Source of the DNA: Asterella californica | Taxonomy: Eukaryota; Streptophyta; Marchantiopsida; Marchantiales; Aytoniaceae | Assembly (NCBI GenBank): GCA_036924285.1 | Contig: JAYKYS010000007.1 | Location: 17,608,001-17,672,000, forward strand | Reading direction: 5' to 3' | DNA: 64,000 bases | Shown here: positions 49,549 through 60,688 of the stretch, piece by piece | Layout of the letters: the number at the start of each line of letters is the position of its first letter | How positions within the stretch are numbered: the stretch's first letter is position 1 | Translations under genes and position numbers: made by a program | Notes under the pieces: generated by a model | Told to the model about the DNA's origin: nothing | Databases searched by the model: none | The model's input: only the letters and a program-made list of their open reading frames with translations

Positions 49549-49579
<31 letters not shown>

Positions 49580-50346
49580 GATCAAGGGAGGAAAGCCGAG
49601 GAACGAAATTCTCATCTCTTTGGCGGAGTCGGCGACAATCTTCCTGCTCTCACTCTGATCCAGGCGGCCTTGCGGTGGAGGCTCGGTATCGACTGGACGG
49701 GCTTCTTCAAGCGGCTGATCACGCATCTCAGACGACCAGCAGTTGGCGGAATTCGGCTACAGGCGATCAAACAGCACAATCTCTAGCACACAACACAGGT
49801 TTTACTTATTCCAACAGCAGAAGGACATCATCAAGTGTGTACAGCTGGTTAGCCGGTTTAGCAACATGCGTCCTGTCAGTGAAGCAGTGCTTGAACAAAG
49901 TGGAGGTGAACAGCCGTTCTTCTCGTTCATCAACAACCATCACGACGAGGTCATCACCACCACCACTAGGCCAGAGGAGAGCCATGATCAGGGCTTTGCG
50001 GTTGCCCAGGGAAGTAGCGGACGGGCGGGTTCAGGATGACTGCCCAGTCTGCTTGGAGGCCCTAATGGCCGGTGAAACGACCATCACTCTTCTGTGCAAT
50101 CACACCTTTCATCCCCAGTGCTTGACTCCATGGCTCTCCAGACATGACAAATGCCCTTGTTGTAGAGCAAGTATAACCAGACACAAACACATCTCCCATG
50201 AGCTGAAAAGCCGAACTCTGCCCCGTGATGAGCATTTGATTTGCTCTCTTGGGTCGACGAAGCTATTCCTGAAAGAGATAGGGACAAAATGTCCCGACTG
50301 CTGCTTGACTGTTAATGTGCAACCCTCCGTCCCTCGTCGTGAGTGA
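49237..50346 (+). CDS. RING-H2 zinc-finger protein (probable E3 ubiquitin ligase)
   Basis: This intronless frame of 369 codons from the first ATG (MMLPGVEVARR) ends in a RING-H2 domain. The metal ligands are C-x2-C-x14-C-x1-H-x2-H-x2-C-x10-C-x2-C, residues about 269-309: DDCPVCLEALMAGETT, CNHTFHPQCLTPWL, and HDKCPCC. RING-H2 domains recruit E2 enzymes for ubiquitination (family knowledge). A conserved basic lead (IRALRLPREV) precedes it. The N-terminal 250 residues are low complexity: a Gln/Ser/Ala/Thr-rich part, then nine consecutive His (from a CAT repeat at about 49553-49580), then Ser/Arg-rich. A weak hydrophobic stretch (VYSWLAGLATCVL) lies before the RING and could anchor the protein. 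The frame is also open 12 codons upstream without ATG. Substrate unknown. Confidence 0.85.
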
Positions 50347-50754
50347 CGATGGAGGGATGATCTTTCTCTCTTTCTCTTTCTCTTTCTCTCTCTCTGTGTA
50401 GAGTACTTGGGACGGTTGACTTGCTGCTGCTGAACTCTTATTCCAAACTGTAATCTTTTGGCTTGTGTGAGTGAGACGTTCCACATTGTTCCATTCTCTG
50501 TTACGGACTATCGAATGTAGTTTGATGTTGTCCACTTTCTCGATGATCTTTCCAAGCCTTCATGATGATCAGCAGACAGACAGCCTTGAGTATGCGCATG
50601 GTTCACCTCACCACTCCCATTGCGCTTCTCTTGGCCAGAAATGCCTGTTAGAGGTTCTGCCACGAGCATTCGGGGCAAGGCAAGCTTTCACTTGATTATT
50701 ACGAGTCAGACTGCAGGCTCCTCTTTTTCAGATGTCTTGAAAGTCAGAAAGTAG
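50347..50754. other. 3' flank of RING gene
   Basis: A CTCTTT microsatellite lies at about 50361-50397, in the presumed 3' UTR. The rest shows no gene or repeat that I can support. Confidence 0.4.
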
Positions 50755-50803
50755 AAATTTCGTCACTGATGAGGCACAAAGTGACGAAATTTGTGCCTCA
50801 TCA
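50755..50803 (+). repeat. interleaved pair of inverted repeats (A-B-A'-B')
   Basis: Two perfect inverted repeats overlap. A is 755-767 of this block (AAATTTCGTCACT) with A' at 780-792. B is 767-780 (TGATGAGGCACAAA) with B' at 790-803. The order A-B-A'-B' means the two hairpins exclude each other in a single strand, or can coexist as a pseudoknot-like fold. The start of the motif (AAGTAGAAATTTCGTCACTG) is repeated directly at 50881-50900 without the rest. Confidence 0.8.
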
Positions 50804-51370
50804 TGTAGTTCTTCCATTGGAAACAACGATAAGGAACTGAACGTCGAAGACTGACGTATTACCCAGCAAATTCAGGCCGCAAGTAGAAATTTCGTCACTG
50901 AAAAGAACCTACCCAACAACAATATCACACAAGTCTGCGCAAAACAATGCTCAAGTAGGTTCCACCCTTGCAACAGCAGCAACAGAATTTTTTCTGGCAC
51001 GCATGCTAGATCATCATATCAGAATGATGATCGAATCAACGTCAGACTCCCTTCAGCAAATTATTATTCCGTCTGAGTGGCCTGTTCTTGGGATGGAAGT
51101 AGTCCTTAGGAGGTTATCAACCGTTACTACCCTCAGTTATTGTTTGCATACGACGATGTCATGTGCAGGGAGTAAGCATGATATCATACTTTTGGTATTC
51201 TCTCCTATGACTGCTCTGTGCTCCTGGTAGAGTTAAGGCCTAAGCTCGCTGGCTCCTTTTGTGTATACTAACTAACGTGATAATGTGAGGATTTCGTACT
51301 CCACATCAAGGATTGTAAATCCTTTCACCGACTTTGTGGGGGCCGAACAAATAAATAGTGAAAGACATAC

Positions 51371-51535
51371 TCTCCTAGTGTGGATATGATCTCATCCTCT
51401 CGTCCAATGACTTCTCATAACTCTCCTAGTGTGCTATGTGGATATGATCTCATCCTCTCGTCCAGTGACTTCTCATAACTCTCCTAGTGTGGATATGATC
51501 TCATCCTCTCGTCCGATGACTTCTTATAACCCTGC
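51371..51535 (+). repeat. three-copy tandem repeat (51-58 bp)
   Basis: Units begin at 51371, 51422 and 51480, each TCTCCTAGTGTG then GATATGATCTCATCCTCTCG and TCC.TGACTTCT.ATAA. The middle unit has a 7-bp insertion (CTATGTG) after GTG. The copies differ at only a few positions, so the duplication is fairly recent. Confidence 0.9.
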
Positions 51536-52629
51536 ACGATGTGACTTCTTCAGAGGATGTTTAAAGGCGGTCTTAGAGTTGCGACCAAGTTCTACACGAC
51601 CCCCGGTGACCGTCACTCAATCGTTGGTTCTGAATATGTGAGAAAGTTCAGGATATTGACACTTCTTTCGATGTTTGTACGGCATATTCGTCGCCTTGCA
51701 GCGTCCTGCAACTCTTTCCTCCCCCTCTCGTGGCCGCATCTTCGCATACTACATATCACAGTTTGGAGCTGATGAAGCTGTCGTTCTGCATCGTGCTGCA
51801 AGTGTAAGTCTTACGCATAAACTAACACTAGAGAAAACTGTAACTGGAATCAAGTAACAAGGCCTCGTTATCTGGGGCTTTTCTCATCCGACATTGGCTG
51901 CGATCTACAAAGTGGAAATACAACCTTTATCTCCATGGTACTACATATCCCCAATGTTTCCTATTCGGTGAACATCGCCTTTGGAATGGCATTTTCGTCT
52001 CTTCTATCCTTGTGTCTCGTCTGTCATAACTACAGTACCGTACTACCGAGCATTCTTGATGCACTGAGGCCTGAGAGAAACTTCCCATTCCCATTCTCGG
52101 ATTCAACTTGGCCGATCTTTCCAGGAAAAGCCATCTAACGGCGGAAAGCTAAGTTGAAAATCAGTGTAAGCTGCAGCTCAAGAATCAGTTCCATCGGGAA
52201 AAGAGAGCATACGGTCTAAGTGATCCCTTCAGATGAGGACGAATAATGAGTCCGATCCATAGACGGAATTTGACGCATGCGCAGTTCTCTCTGTCACCGC
52301 GCGAGCGTAGTCTATTCATTCCGGAGAACAAGCGAAAAAACAGATAATGTAGGGAACGTGTTTACGTGCTTCGTGCACTTCCCTTCTATCATCATATGTG
52401 CTTCAGTGGAACACCCCGACACTCCCGCCTCGCTAAAAGCTCACTGAAGCAGGAGATGATTTCCAAAGGAAGTGCGACGCAGGAGCAGTCTGTGGTCGAG
52501 AGGAATAACCAGCAGGGTGCAACGAGTTGCTTAGATTTGGTTCATCATATTCGGGAGTATAGTGCTCTCCGTAAGACTCAAGCGCTTGACACACTCTTCC
52601 AACTCTCATTATTGCCCAGTAGGAAGAAA

Positions 52630-52690
52630 TGGCCTAGTGGGCAGGCGACACTCACTTTTGAGTGGGACCAGGTCCGCGGGTTCAAGCCCC
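52630..52690 (+). repeat. tRNA-derived SINE-like head
   Basis: A Pol III A-box (TGGCCTAGTGGGCAGG, 52630-52645) and B-box (GCGGGTTCAAGCCCC, 52676-52690) stand at tRNA-like spacing. The middle can form a stem (CACTCA/TGAGTG), but its loop is too short for a true anticodon arm and no acceptor stem closes. This pattern (GGCCTAGTGG ... GGTTCAAGCCC) is the head of plant tRNA-derived SINEs. Its 3' end is not identified. Confidence 0.55.
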
Positions 52691-53656
52691 TGACCTCCAC
52701 TTAAAGACCTTTCGTTACTGCATTGCCCCCAATCAGCAAAAGAACTTTTCCAGCCAGCACAGCCAAAGACGTAGAAAGGAACAAGTACGCGGTAAAGGCT
52801 GATTCCAGCTGCTCATGCTCCAGACTTTTGGAAGTCTCTTCAGGTAAAGGTGTGAGACTGCACGCTTTTGACATGTTCCTCTGGCTTCCAAAAGCGACTG
52901 TAGGATGCGACAAAGAATTCACGAAGATACCCACATCCGTACTTACTGTCCACAATGTTGCGAGATGTCACTTCACAGTGCCGCTTATAAAGCTCGCTCC
53001 GTCAGGTTCAGCCAGTGCAACTGGTAACAAAGGGCCTCGCTACAATATGCTCACAGCTAAGACAGCTCCACCACCGCTTCGAGTAACAATATACAGTTCA
53101 GATTGATACTAATGCATGTGATTGCTTTACATAATTGATACTAATGCTCCATAAACGAAGTAAATTATCCACGAACTTCCTTATCTCTGTCACAGGGACG
53201 TCACAGAAACTGTTATATGCAACTCTTTGTCTGTTCAGTGTTTACTGCGACCGACGAGGAATCTCCTTTCTCGTCCATCAAGAAGCCTTATTGGTTCACT
53301 CCCAAAATACTTTTTTAGGTTACAAATCTTATGATCTGAAAAACAGATACATCCGTACATGGGTCTAGGGCAGGAGAAAAATACCCTTCCATACCCGCAA
53401 GGTGGTTGACTTGAGAAGAAGATGAATCACTTGCGAACCACCGACAACCAAACTTGCCTGGTGATTGCCTTCTCCGAGATCCAAGTGCTTCTCACAATCT
53501 TATCTATACAACACAATGTGATTATATCTATCTGATTTTACACTTAATAGTCGTACCGTCAACCGAACTGTTGAGATCGAGAGTGCGGTGACCAAATCAT
53601 AGGATTCGCTGCAGAGCCCGGTTTTCCAACTAAGGGCAGCCGTTGATGTTGATCTT
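52691..53656. other. intergenic, no gene supported
   Basis: The body of the putative SINE may extend some distance here, but no poly-A or short-repeat tail was identified. Frames at 52701-53106 on both strands mirror each other; the minus one ends in a hydrophobic segment (LAVLAGKVLLLIGG) but matches nothing I know. Confidence 0.35.
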
Positions 53657-54869
53657 CTACATAACAGTGTACCCAGTGGGCAACATTCTCTGCAATCCAC
53701 AGTCGAGGTTGTCACCAATATCGTCCAATCCCAGAATTGTAGCGAAGGTTTGGTAAAAGCTAATTCTCTCCTGTCCGCGCCAGTCCTCCCCATGTCCACA
53801 TTCAATCTGGCCGTTCAAGATATTGGTCGTCACTCCAAATCCTGGAAAGATGTAACCATCCTTGTCATCCTCGGTAGGCTTCCATTCTCCGACCATGACC
53901 GAGTGAGGTGAAGGGTTGGGTTTCTGGGGAGTCATCCAGTACCATACAGCAGATGCGAAGGCCAGTGTAGAGTTGCTCGAAATCAAGTCCGGTCGGTTGA
54001 GGAGATCAACTTTCAAACCTTTGCCGACGGGCCCGTAGTTGGTGTTCCTGCAAAAGCGCCAAGTTTAGAAGGCTGACGGGTCCCTCAAGCGAAACAGCAT
54101 GGACTCTAATTTTCCAATCTGATCCTTCACAAACGCAAGATGAACCTGAAGACAATTCCAAGTCAAATGTTCTTGGAAACATAGTGTACCTGTCGACAAA
54201 GCTAATGGTGTGAAGCCGGTGAAGGGTAGGGGCAAGAGAGATTATCACGTACCAGTAGATAGGGAAAGCTCCACGTCCGTGATAGCTCACTCCAGCAACA
54301 CAAGGGTAGTTGTAGTCGTCCTTGCAGTAAAGGCTGGATGGAGAAAGCTCTTGGTAATAGCAGAGCCCCCAGGCATACGGTCCATCTTTCGCCTTAGACC
54401 ATCCACCTAGATGGCAATAAAATCTCCACGTTCAGCACAGCAAGGAAGAAAAGACAACGAAAAACGAGAGATCACTCATCAATCAAATTGCTGACATTCG
54501 CAACCACATAAAGGACAAGATTATGACCGTACATGTGGTTCCACGGGCAACGTGGGCGAAGAATGCTGCAAGTTCGCGCTTCTGAACTTTTTCACCGCCC
54601 ACAGTTGCAAAGTCCTTGAACATGGACGCGGCCAGGATGAAAGAGTCGTAAGTCCAAAATCCCTGAGCTTTCGACAAAAGATCATTCCTGTGAGGAAACA
54701 TGGCGTTGAATGCCTCGTACGTTAAAATTTCCTCAAGGGGTTTGTTTTTCGGTAGATTCATGATAACTATGTTATCGTCCCCCAGCAGGTGACGCCCCTC
54801 CGTAACAGTAGAGGAGACCAGTGCCATGATGACCACCAGCCATGTCGCGGCCGCGATCTTCGACTCCAT
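53657..54869 (-). CDS. chitinase-like protein (GH19 fold, CTL1/POM1 type), catalytically dead
   Basis: Three minus-strand exons give 293 residues: 54869-54533 (ATG MESKIAAATW), 54406-54253 and 54047-53657 (stop). Junctions are ACAT|gtacgg...tctag|GTGG and TACTG|gtacgtg...tgcag|GAAC. Residues 1 to about 25 form a signal peptide (WLVVIMALVSSTVTEG), so the protein is secreted to the wall. The GH19 body is clear: LTYEAFNAMFPHRN, FWTYDSFILAA, ELAAFFAHVARGTTCGW, DGPYAWGLCYYQELSP, GVSYHGRGAFPIYWNTNYG, LKVDLLNRPDLI, WYWMTPQKPNPS, PGFGVTTNILNG. Active chitinases have His-Glu-Thr where this protein has Arg-Gly-Thr, so the catalytic acid is missing. Arabidopsis CTL1/CTL2, needed for normal cellulose deposition, show the same kind of loss and the same CGxxxxxxGPxAWGLCY pattern. 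A wall glucan-binding role is therefore likely. The N-terminal Cys-rich segment of CTL1 is absent. Confidence 0.9.
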
Positions 54870-57800
54870 GTTCACGCCAACTCGACTCCCTTTCCTGTTG
54901 GAGTTGCTTCCACATTGTCCATGACGGGAAACAGGAATCAGTTGACAAAAGTATGCATCAACACTCTCCCTCGACACGTGAACAAAAGTTTTCTAAGGTT
55001 CCAATCCAAAACAACGGTTACCCAGCGCAGCAAGACATTCTCCGATAATCACGCTTCAGACTAGACTACTAAGTCACAAGTTTCTCGCGGCCGTAGTACG
55101 GGAATGATTGCTGTGCACGAAACTAGTGCTTGCAGACCTGCTAGTACCCCGCTATCCAGACAGCAAGGGGACATCAGAGAGAGAGAGAGAGACAGAGTAG
55201 GTATTCGCTGAACTATGATACTCGTACGAAATGTTAATCATGTCCAGTTCAACACTTGACTGTTTTGAACATGCACACTGGACTGTGTTCACATTCCTGT
55301 CATCTGATGATAATGACTCCACTGGGCACAGCAGTACAACATACAACACTAACACAGTTCCTTCCACAAAGCGGGACGACATTATTCGACCAGAAGTGGA
55401 ACGCGCACCCTCCAGCACTGCTGTCACCGCCACTATCAGTGTCACGACATAGCTAGAGACCATACAACGCATCTGCACAAACTTGCTTCAAGGAACTTTA
55501 CCTTGTGCGAGACTCGATCACCAAAACAATGCAACGCAACAACGCGAGGCGAGATTGATGTCTGAAACGAGAGAGCCCGACGACAACAAGTTTCGTTCCG
55601 CGAGACAGTACGAGGACGGGCGACTCACCTGCTGACGCTTGCTGACTAACTCTAGATCCTCGAACGATCACTTGCTGCTGCTCCCGCTGGATGAATGCTC
55701 GGTGGTGCCTGAATACCAATAACGAAGCCAGCAGGCGACGCGTGAACAGGGCCCCCGGGCCCACAGTGGTCCCTGCTGCTGGCCTGGTTGAACGAGGCTG
55801 GCCTGGGAGAGAGGACGGGCGTTAGCGTTTCTGCCGACAATCATCGATCCACTATCTTTTCCCTTGACAATCAAGCCCGCGCTACTTTTCCCACTCTTCC
55901 TTCACTTCACCCCTTTCTTTAGCTACTTTACTTTACGAGTAGCATGAGCCCCATCAGTTAGCGCATGCTTATGATCCGATGGGTGGGCCCCGGCATCGGT
56001 TTCCAGCGAAGGGTTATATAGAACTGAGCTCTGAGGTGAAAGATCTCTTCAGGGGCACATTCTCCGACAGGTCCGGCCGCACTCCACTTTACCACTCTTC
56101 GGGAATCGGGGCTGTACATGTACATGAGAGCCGAAATAGTCGGCATTGCCGGATCGCCGCCAACATGGATAAGGTTTTGGCAGCCTCCAGAATGGTAGAG
56201 ACCTCTCGGTACTACAGTAACAGACCACCTCTACATTACTCAGCGAAGGATTGATGTGGAACCCTTGTACTGTACAGGTTACCAATTTCCCTTCCAACGT
56301 TAAAGCTTCCACAAATTGGAAAGACAAACCCTTGCCACCAACTTCCATCGAACTTAAATCTGAGCGTTATAAATGAATAATAGGGGTCTCAAAGTTACGA
56401 GAAAATATTCTTGAACGGATGAGAGACAAAAATATCATACTTTTCTCGTGAATAATTTTATATCGCTTTCGTGAATGAACACGGTGTCTTTTTCATTATT
56501 TCTTTTTCAGTTCCGGCACTGATCATATTTAATCAATATAGTAGGTTCTTTAGTGCAAAAAGAACAGACAAAAAGAGTAAAAATTTATGAAGAAAACGCT
56601 CGTGACGTTTTCCTGCGGGCACCTCCAGAGGTGTCTGCATGAACAGTCACATGCGTCTGGCCAAAGTCGTAACTCCCTCCCGCAGGTCTCAAATCTTCTG
56701 AAAAGATTCTGACTTTGACACTCTTTAATATGCCTATTGGACGTAATGTTTGAATATATCGTGCTAAGTGAAAAAATACAACATTCACTCTAAATTTTAT
56801 ACTTTTTGACTTTGTTTTGCTGTATAATTGTATAGCCATCATATTATTAGTAATAATATAACTAAAAGAAAATTTATATATAATGCTTAGATTCAAACCC
56901 TCAATGCGGATATAAAGATCAGAAAAGGAATATTTTTCTTTTCTTCACTGTGTACGTTACGTTGCAAAGAAATTCTTCTTTGGTTCCAAGAAATCCTAAA
57001 ACTTGAATCAATTATATTATATGTTTCAAGCAACTATAGTCAGTTTGAGTTTGAGATGAATTCCCACTAGAGATAGTAATCACTTTAACTGGCAGAATAC
57101 GAGACAAAAGATAAACAGATGATGAAGGTTACATCTAAAGCATGCTCATTAAGGACTCTCACTTGATGGGAGGTGCTAATGATGACATGATAAGTCAAAC
57201 CAGCAGGTATGTGAAGGAAGCTGAGGTGGACCGTGAGCATGCTCGTGTACTATTGGATGGATGATCAACCCATCGTGTAATGACGTGAGAAAATATTTGT
57301 CGAGCTGTGTATAGTCATAAACAAGAAGCATAAATAACAGATACAAGATGAAATTTTATCGAAGAGTGTTATGCTGCCTAAGGCTCTGTCTGATGTCATG
57401 CTTTACGAGCATAAGCGACTCCTTCGAGCAACAAGATTACATCCATAACCTGTCCTCATGCAGCAATGGCTTACAACCACAATACAGGCAAGAGGTTTTG
57501 CTAAATAAAATATATTTTTAAGTTTATGTAGGTATTTGACAAATAAAAACACCTCTTCTAGGTTTATGTATATTTTTGACCATCATCTGCAGGACAACAA
57601 ATTCTTATGGTAGCAGTACAGTTGTCAATGAATCTCTCAGAAATCCACGTATGCTTTTCCGCTTCTCTCTTCTAAGATTTATGTTTTTCTATAGGATTTC
57701 TCTGTAACTATAACCAAAATACACTCAGAGAAAAGAAGTTCTAAAAGTTCATATGTAAAATTATTTACATTTGAATATATGCTAGTATCTTTAGACTCCA

Positions 57801-58596
57801 TCAATTCGGTGTTGTTTATTTCCACTCCGTCCAATATCAGAAGGAGTTCATATACAAATCAAAAGATATTCCTTAGAAAACTGGACATTACCATATGTCG
57901 GTATCAACTTTTGACCACCAAATAAAAGTGAATCATATATGCGCAAATGAAATCTCTCTTCTCAACTGATCGCCAACTAGTTTGAAAAAGTAGCGGAAAG
58001 GTGGTTTAAAGGAAAGATATGTAGTTAAAAATAAAATAAAATAAAAACATTTGGCGGCTACTCGTGGTAAGATAATGGGTAGTCAATGTAGGTGAAGAAT
58101 CAAGAAGCAAGGTGACTGGTGAGGAGAAAAAAGGAGGAAACAAAGGAAAATGAATTACCAAAACACTCTATGATTGATATTATTCTCTTAGGATTGGTTC
58201 AGCTTTGGAGAAGTACAAGAAGAAAAGAAAATTGTAGAGCCCACTGAAAGAAGGCTTCAATATTTTCCTTCGTTTATTGTGCCACCTTTGTCCGTGGTCC
58301 ATGTTGCCCGTCCAGTGAAAAAAAGGAAAAGGCGATGCTCTCAATAATTGGACCTCCGCTTTTCGCCCCCCGCAAAAAGGGAAGAGAACACTAGCTAGCA
58401 CAGTGCACTAGTACGACAGCATGAGCCAGAAACCTTCTGTTTCCGGTCGTCCGGAAACATAGCTCTACATTCTTCTCCGCCGTTATACATATACCCTAGC
58501 GGTAGTGGCGCTCGGAGTCCTGGAATCTCCTTTAGGGAATGTCTTGAGCTGATCTGTTTCAGGGAAGATAAAACTTGCATGCTATATATCTAGTTA
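54870..58596. other. intergenic; several unassigned frames
   Basis: This includes the promoter side of the chitinase-like gene. A minus frame at 55152-55478 begins with a signal-like stretch (MVSSYVVTLIVAVTAVLEGA) but has no recognisable mature part. Another at 56049-56348 (MEVGGKGLSFQF) is unrecognised. Microsatellites: (GA)n at about 55176-55192 and an AAAAT-type run at about 58026-58045. From about 56.4 kb the sequence becomes AT-rich and gene-free. Confidence 0.35.
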
Positions 58597-58982
58597 CAGT
58601 CAAACCTCGATATAATCATAATTGCATTATAATCATTTTTTGGTTATATTTATTTTCTTAGAGTGATTATTAACAAAATAAATTTTAATATTTTCATAAC
58701 AAAAGTTTTATTATGCGAATATATATTTTTATTCTACTTTCGTTCTTGAGACATTGTTATCATCGAGCATAAAACATTAGACAAGGTTTACATTCTATAT
58801 CTTTTTTACCCTAAACCTATTTTCTGTAGTCATATTGGAAACTCTTTTTTTCATTAAAATAACATAAATATTTATCTTTTACACTGTTGGTTCAATAATG
58901 TAATTCTTAATTTACAAGCACAAAGCGTTATAGTGACAAAATACAAGGTAACCAAGTGCATGACTATAACGAGGTTTGGATG
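58597..58982. mobile_element. pogo/Tigger-type (Tc1/mariner) MITE, 386 bp
   Basis: The left end reads CAGTCAAACCTCGATATAAT and the right end, on the minus strand, CATCCAAACCTCGTTATAGT. Both are preceded by the TA dinucleotide (58595-58596 and 58983-58984), the target-site duplication of Tc1/mariner elements. CAGTCAAACCTCGATATAA-type ends are typical of pogo/Tigger transposons. The interior is AT-rich with sub-terminal inverted words (CATTATAATC, GCGTTATAGTG) and no ORF, so this is a non-autonomous copy needing a transposase from elsewhere. Confidence 0.85.
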
Positions 58983-59627
58983 TACTGGTAATATTGCAGG
59001 AAATCCTGAAAAAACCTGTAAAACCCAGAACTGTTTACGTTACCGTAAAGTTTCATTTAATCCACGGCTGCAGTTTCTTTTCAAGATAGCTCTTCACGTT
59101 TACACATAACACTGTAGAGTATAAGATACATGATGGACAATATAAAGTAAAGTGTAAAGTAGTGCGTCTCAAACCTGACTCTCGTTGAAGACCTGACTCT
59201 CGTTGAAGACAGTATAGTTCTGGATGTAAACATAACGGATAACCTCTCGAGGTATCCTCTAACCAACTTTTATGTGGATGTAAGCATGCAGTTATAGTAA
59301 GTCTTTTTTTCTTACAATCGTTCTATATTTTTTGATTGTACGTTAATACAGTCTGTTAGTCTGTTAGAGCTTGTTAAAGCTAATACAATAAGATTCTCTA
59401 ACTTTTAAAAAGAAAAAGTCATGTGAAGTCTTGGATTTCCAGTTTGTTAGAAAATTTTTGTTTTGTTAGATAAAACAGTAGATTAGTTAGTATAGATGAC
59501 AGATAGGATAAGTTTAGTTGTAGTATAGAGTTTCTTAGCCGAAGAATGATGCTGAGTAAGAATACAAGACCTATGAAGTGTATATCTTTGGAATAATAAC
59601 CTAGTTGCATTCTGAATATAGTGGTAC
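58983..59627. other. spacer; short tandem duplication
   Basis: An exact 18-bp tandem duplication (ACCTGACTCTCGTTGAAG twice) is at about 59173-59208. The stretch at 59420-59627 is the 3' flank of the protease remnant and may be its non-coding end or LTR, but I could not match it with any sequence on the other side of the element. Confidence 0.4.
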
Positions 59628-60207
59628 TCAACGAAAATCTTTGAATTCTTCACTCACCCTTGGAAGCGGTTTCTCCCTCAGACGATCTCGATTGCGCTCG
59701 TGATTGGACGGTACAGTCAAGAATTGTATCGCTCTCGTCTCATCTTGACTTCGGATCCTAGCATAAGAAGATCCGTCGTCCAGTACCTTTGTCTCCATCC
59801 GAGTTGCTATGATGAAAGGTTGATCAAGAATGAGCGGATATGATGTTGCTTCTTGAACAAAGAAGTTTTGCTCGATAGCAACATCATCTACGCGCACTCT
59901 GATGTCTGGACAAGCTCTATACAAGTCTCCTCTTGTGTTGTTGGCTGCTCTTATGACCCACCCATGCTCTGTGTCGATCGGCCACTTCTTCCTCTTGTAC
60001 AGCTCCTTCGACATGATGTTGATTTTTGATCCATGATCGATCAGAGCAACCACCGGTTCATCCAAGTCTCTGATTCTCACCAACGTTCTCACCCGTAATC
60101 TTTCGCTTTCGTTTAATGATGTCGATGATGACATCATGAAACTCGCGCTTAGCAATGTCCAACACTTCTCTCAAGATAAACTCCACCTTCGCATTCAAAA
60201 TGCGATC
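59628..60207 (-). pseudogene. retroelement protease domain (Ty3-type), frameshifted
   Basis: The minus strand encodes the end of a gag-protease polyprotein. The first part (FDRILNAKVEF, REVLDIAKREFHD, IKRKRKITGEN) is in one frame from 60207 to about 60080. The retropepsin part is in another: DLDEPVVALIDHGSKINIMS (flap-to-active-site region, near 60020-60080), KKWPIDTEHGWVIRAANN, SYPLILDQPFI, METKVLDDG, NHERNRDRLREKPLP, ending EEFKDFR-stop at 59628. A frameshift near 60.05-60.11 kb separates the two. The active-site triplet is Asp-His-Gly instead of Asp-Thr/Ser-Gly; I recall the same substitution in related plant sequences. No reverse transcriptase, RNase H or integrase follows downstream. Confidence 0.75.
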
Positions 60208-60620
60208 AAACTGTTTTTCAAACAGTTTGACATTGGATTTATTTTCTATTTACTTTATTAAATAATATATTGATTAAACTAATTCTATCGCTCTTGTTAC
60301 TTTCGTAAACGCGTCGATCCACGTTTTTTCTGCAATTCTAGACACGACTGTTATTTAACAATTACTCATAAATTCAGATTTTCACTAGAACTTACTATAG
60401 AACTTTTACATGAGATTTATGAACAGAAACCGAGCAAAAGTTCCCCAAAGGTGATTGATGGAGCATGCTCATACGGTTCACCAGCTTGGGGTTCTTGTAA
60501 CAAGCCTGCAACAAACATGGAGTGCAATTTTTGCAAACCGTCTATAACTTTTTGCTCACGATGTGGTACTTGGCTGGTTAGTTCATAAAATGGGACCTGT
60601 CTATAATCTAGACATCCATG

Positions 60621-60688
60621 GCGGTGGCGGAAGAGGCTAGCGCCAGTATAAAAGCTGAGAAGCTGCTGGAGGTCGGGAGTTCAAAACC
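60621..60688 (+). repeat. tRNA-like Pol III box pair inside the nested element
   Basis: An A-box-like word (TGGCGGAAGAGGCTAGCGCC, from about 60625) and a B-box-like word (GGTCGGGAGTTCAAAACC, 60671-60688) have the spacing of a tRNA or SINE promoter. No full cloverleaf forms. It may be a SINE head captured in the element or an internal Pol III promoter. Confidence 0.45.

Noticed and set aside
50755..50803. Hammerhead ribozyme (CTGATGAG followed by CGAAA in the interleaved repeats)
   Set aside because: Stem II would need a G-A mismatch, and no upstream or downstream strand gives a stem III plus a cleavage triplet in the right place for type I, II or III.
55152..55478. Second secreted chitinase-like gene upstream of the first
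   Set aside because: Only the signal-like start is suggestive; no GH19 motif follows in any frame.
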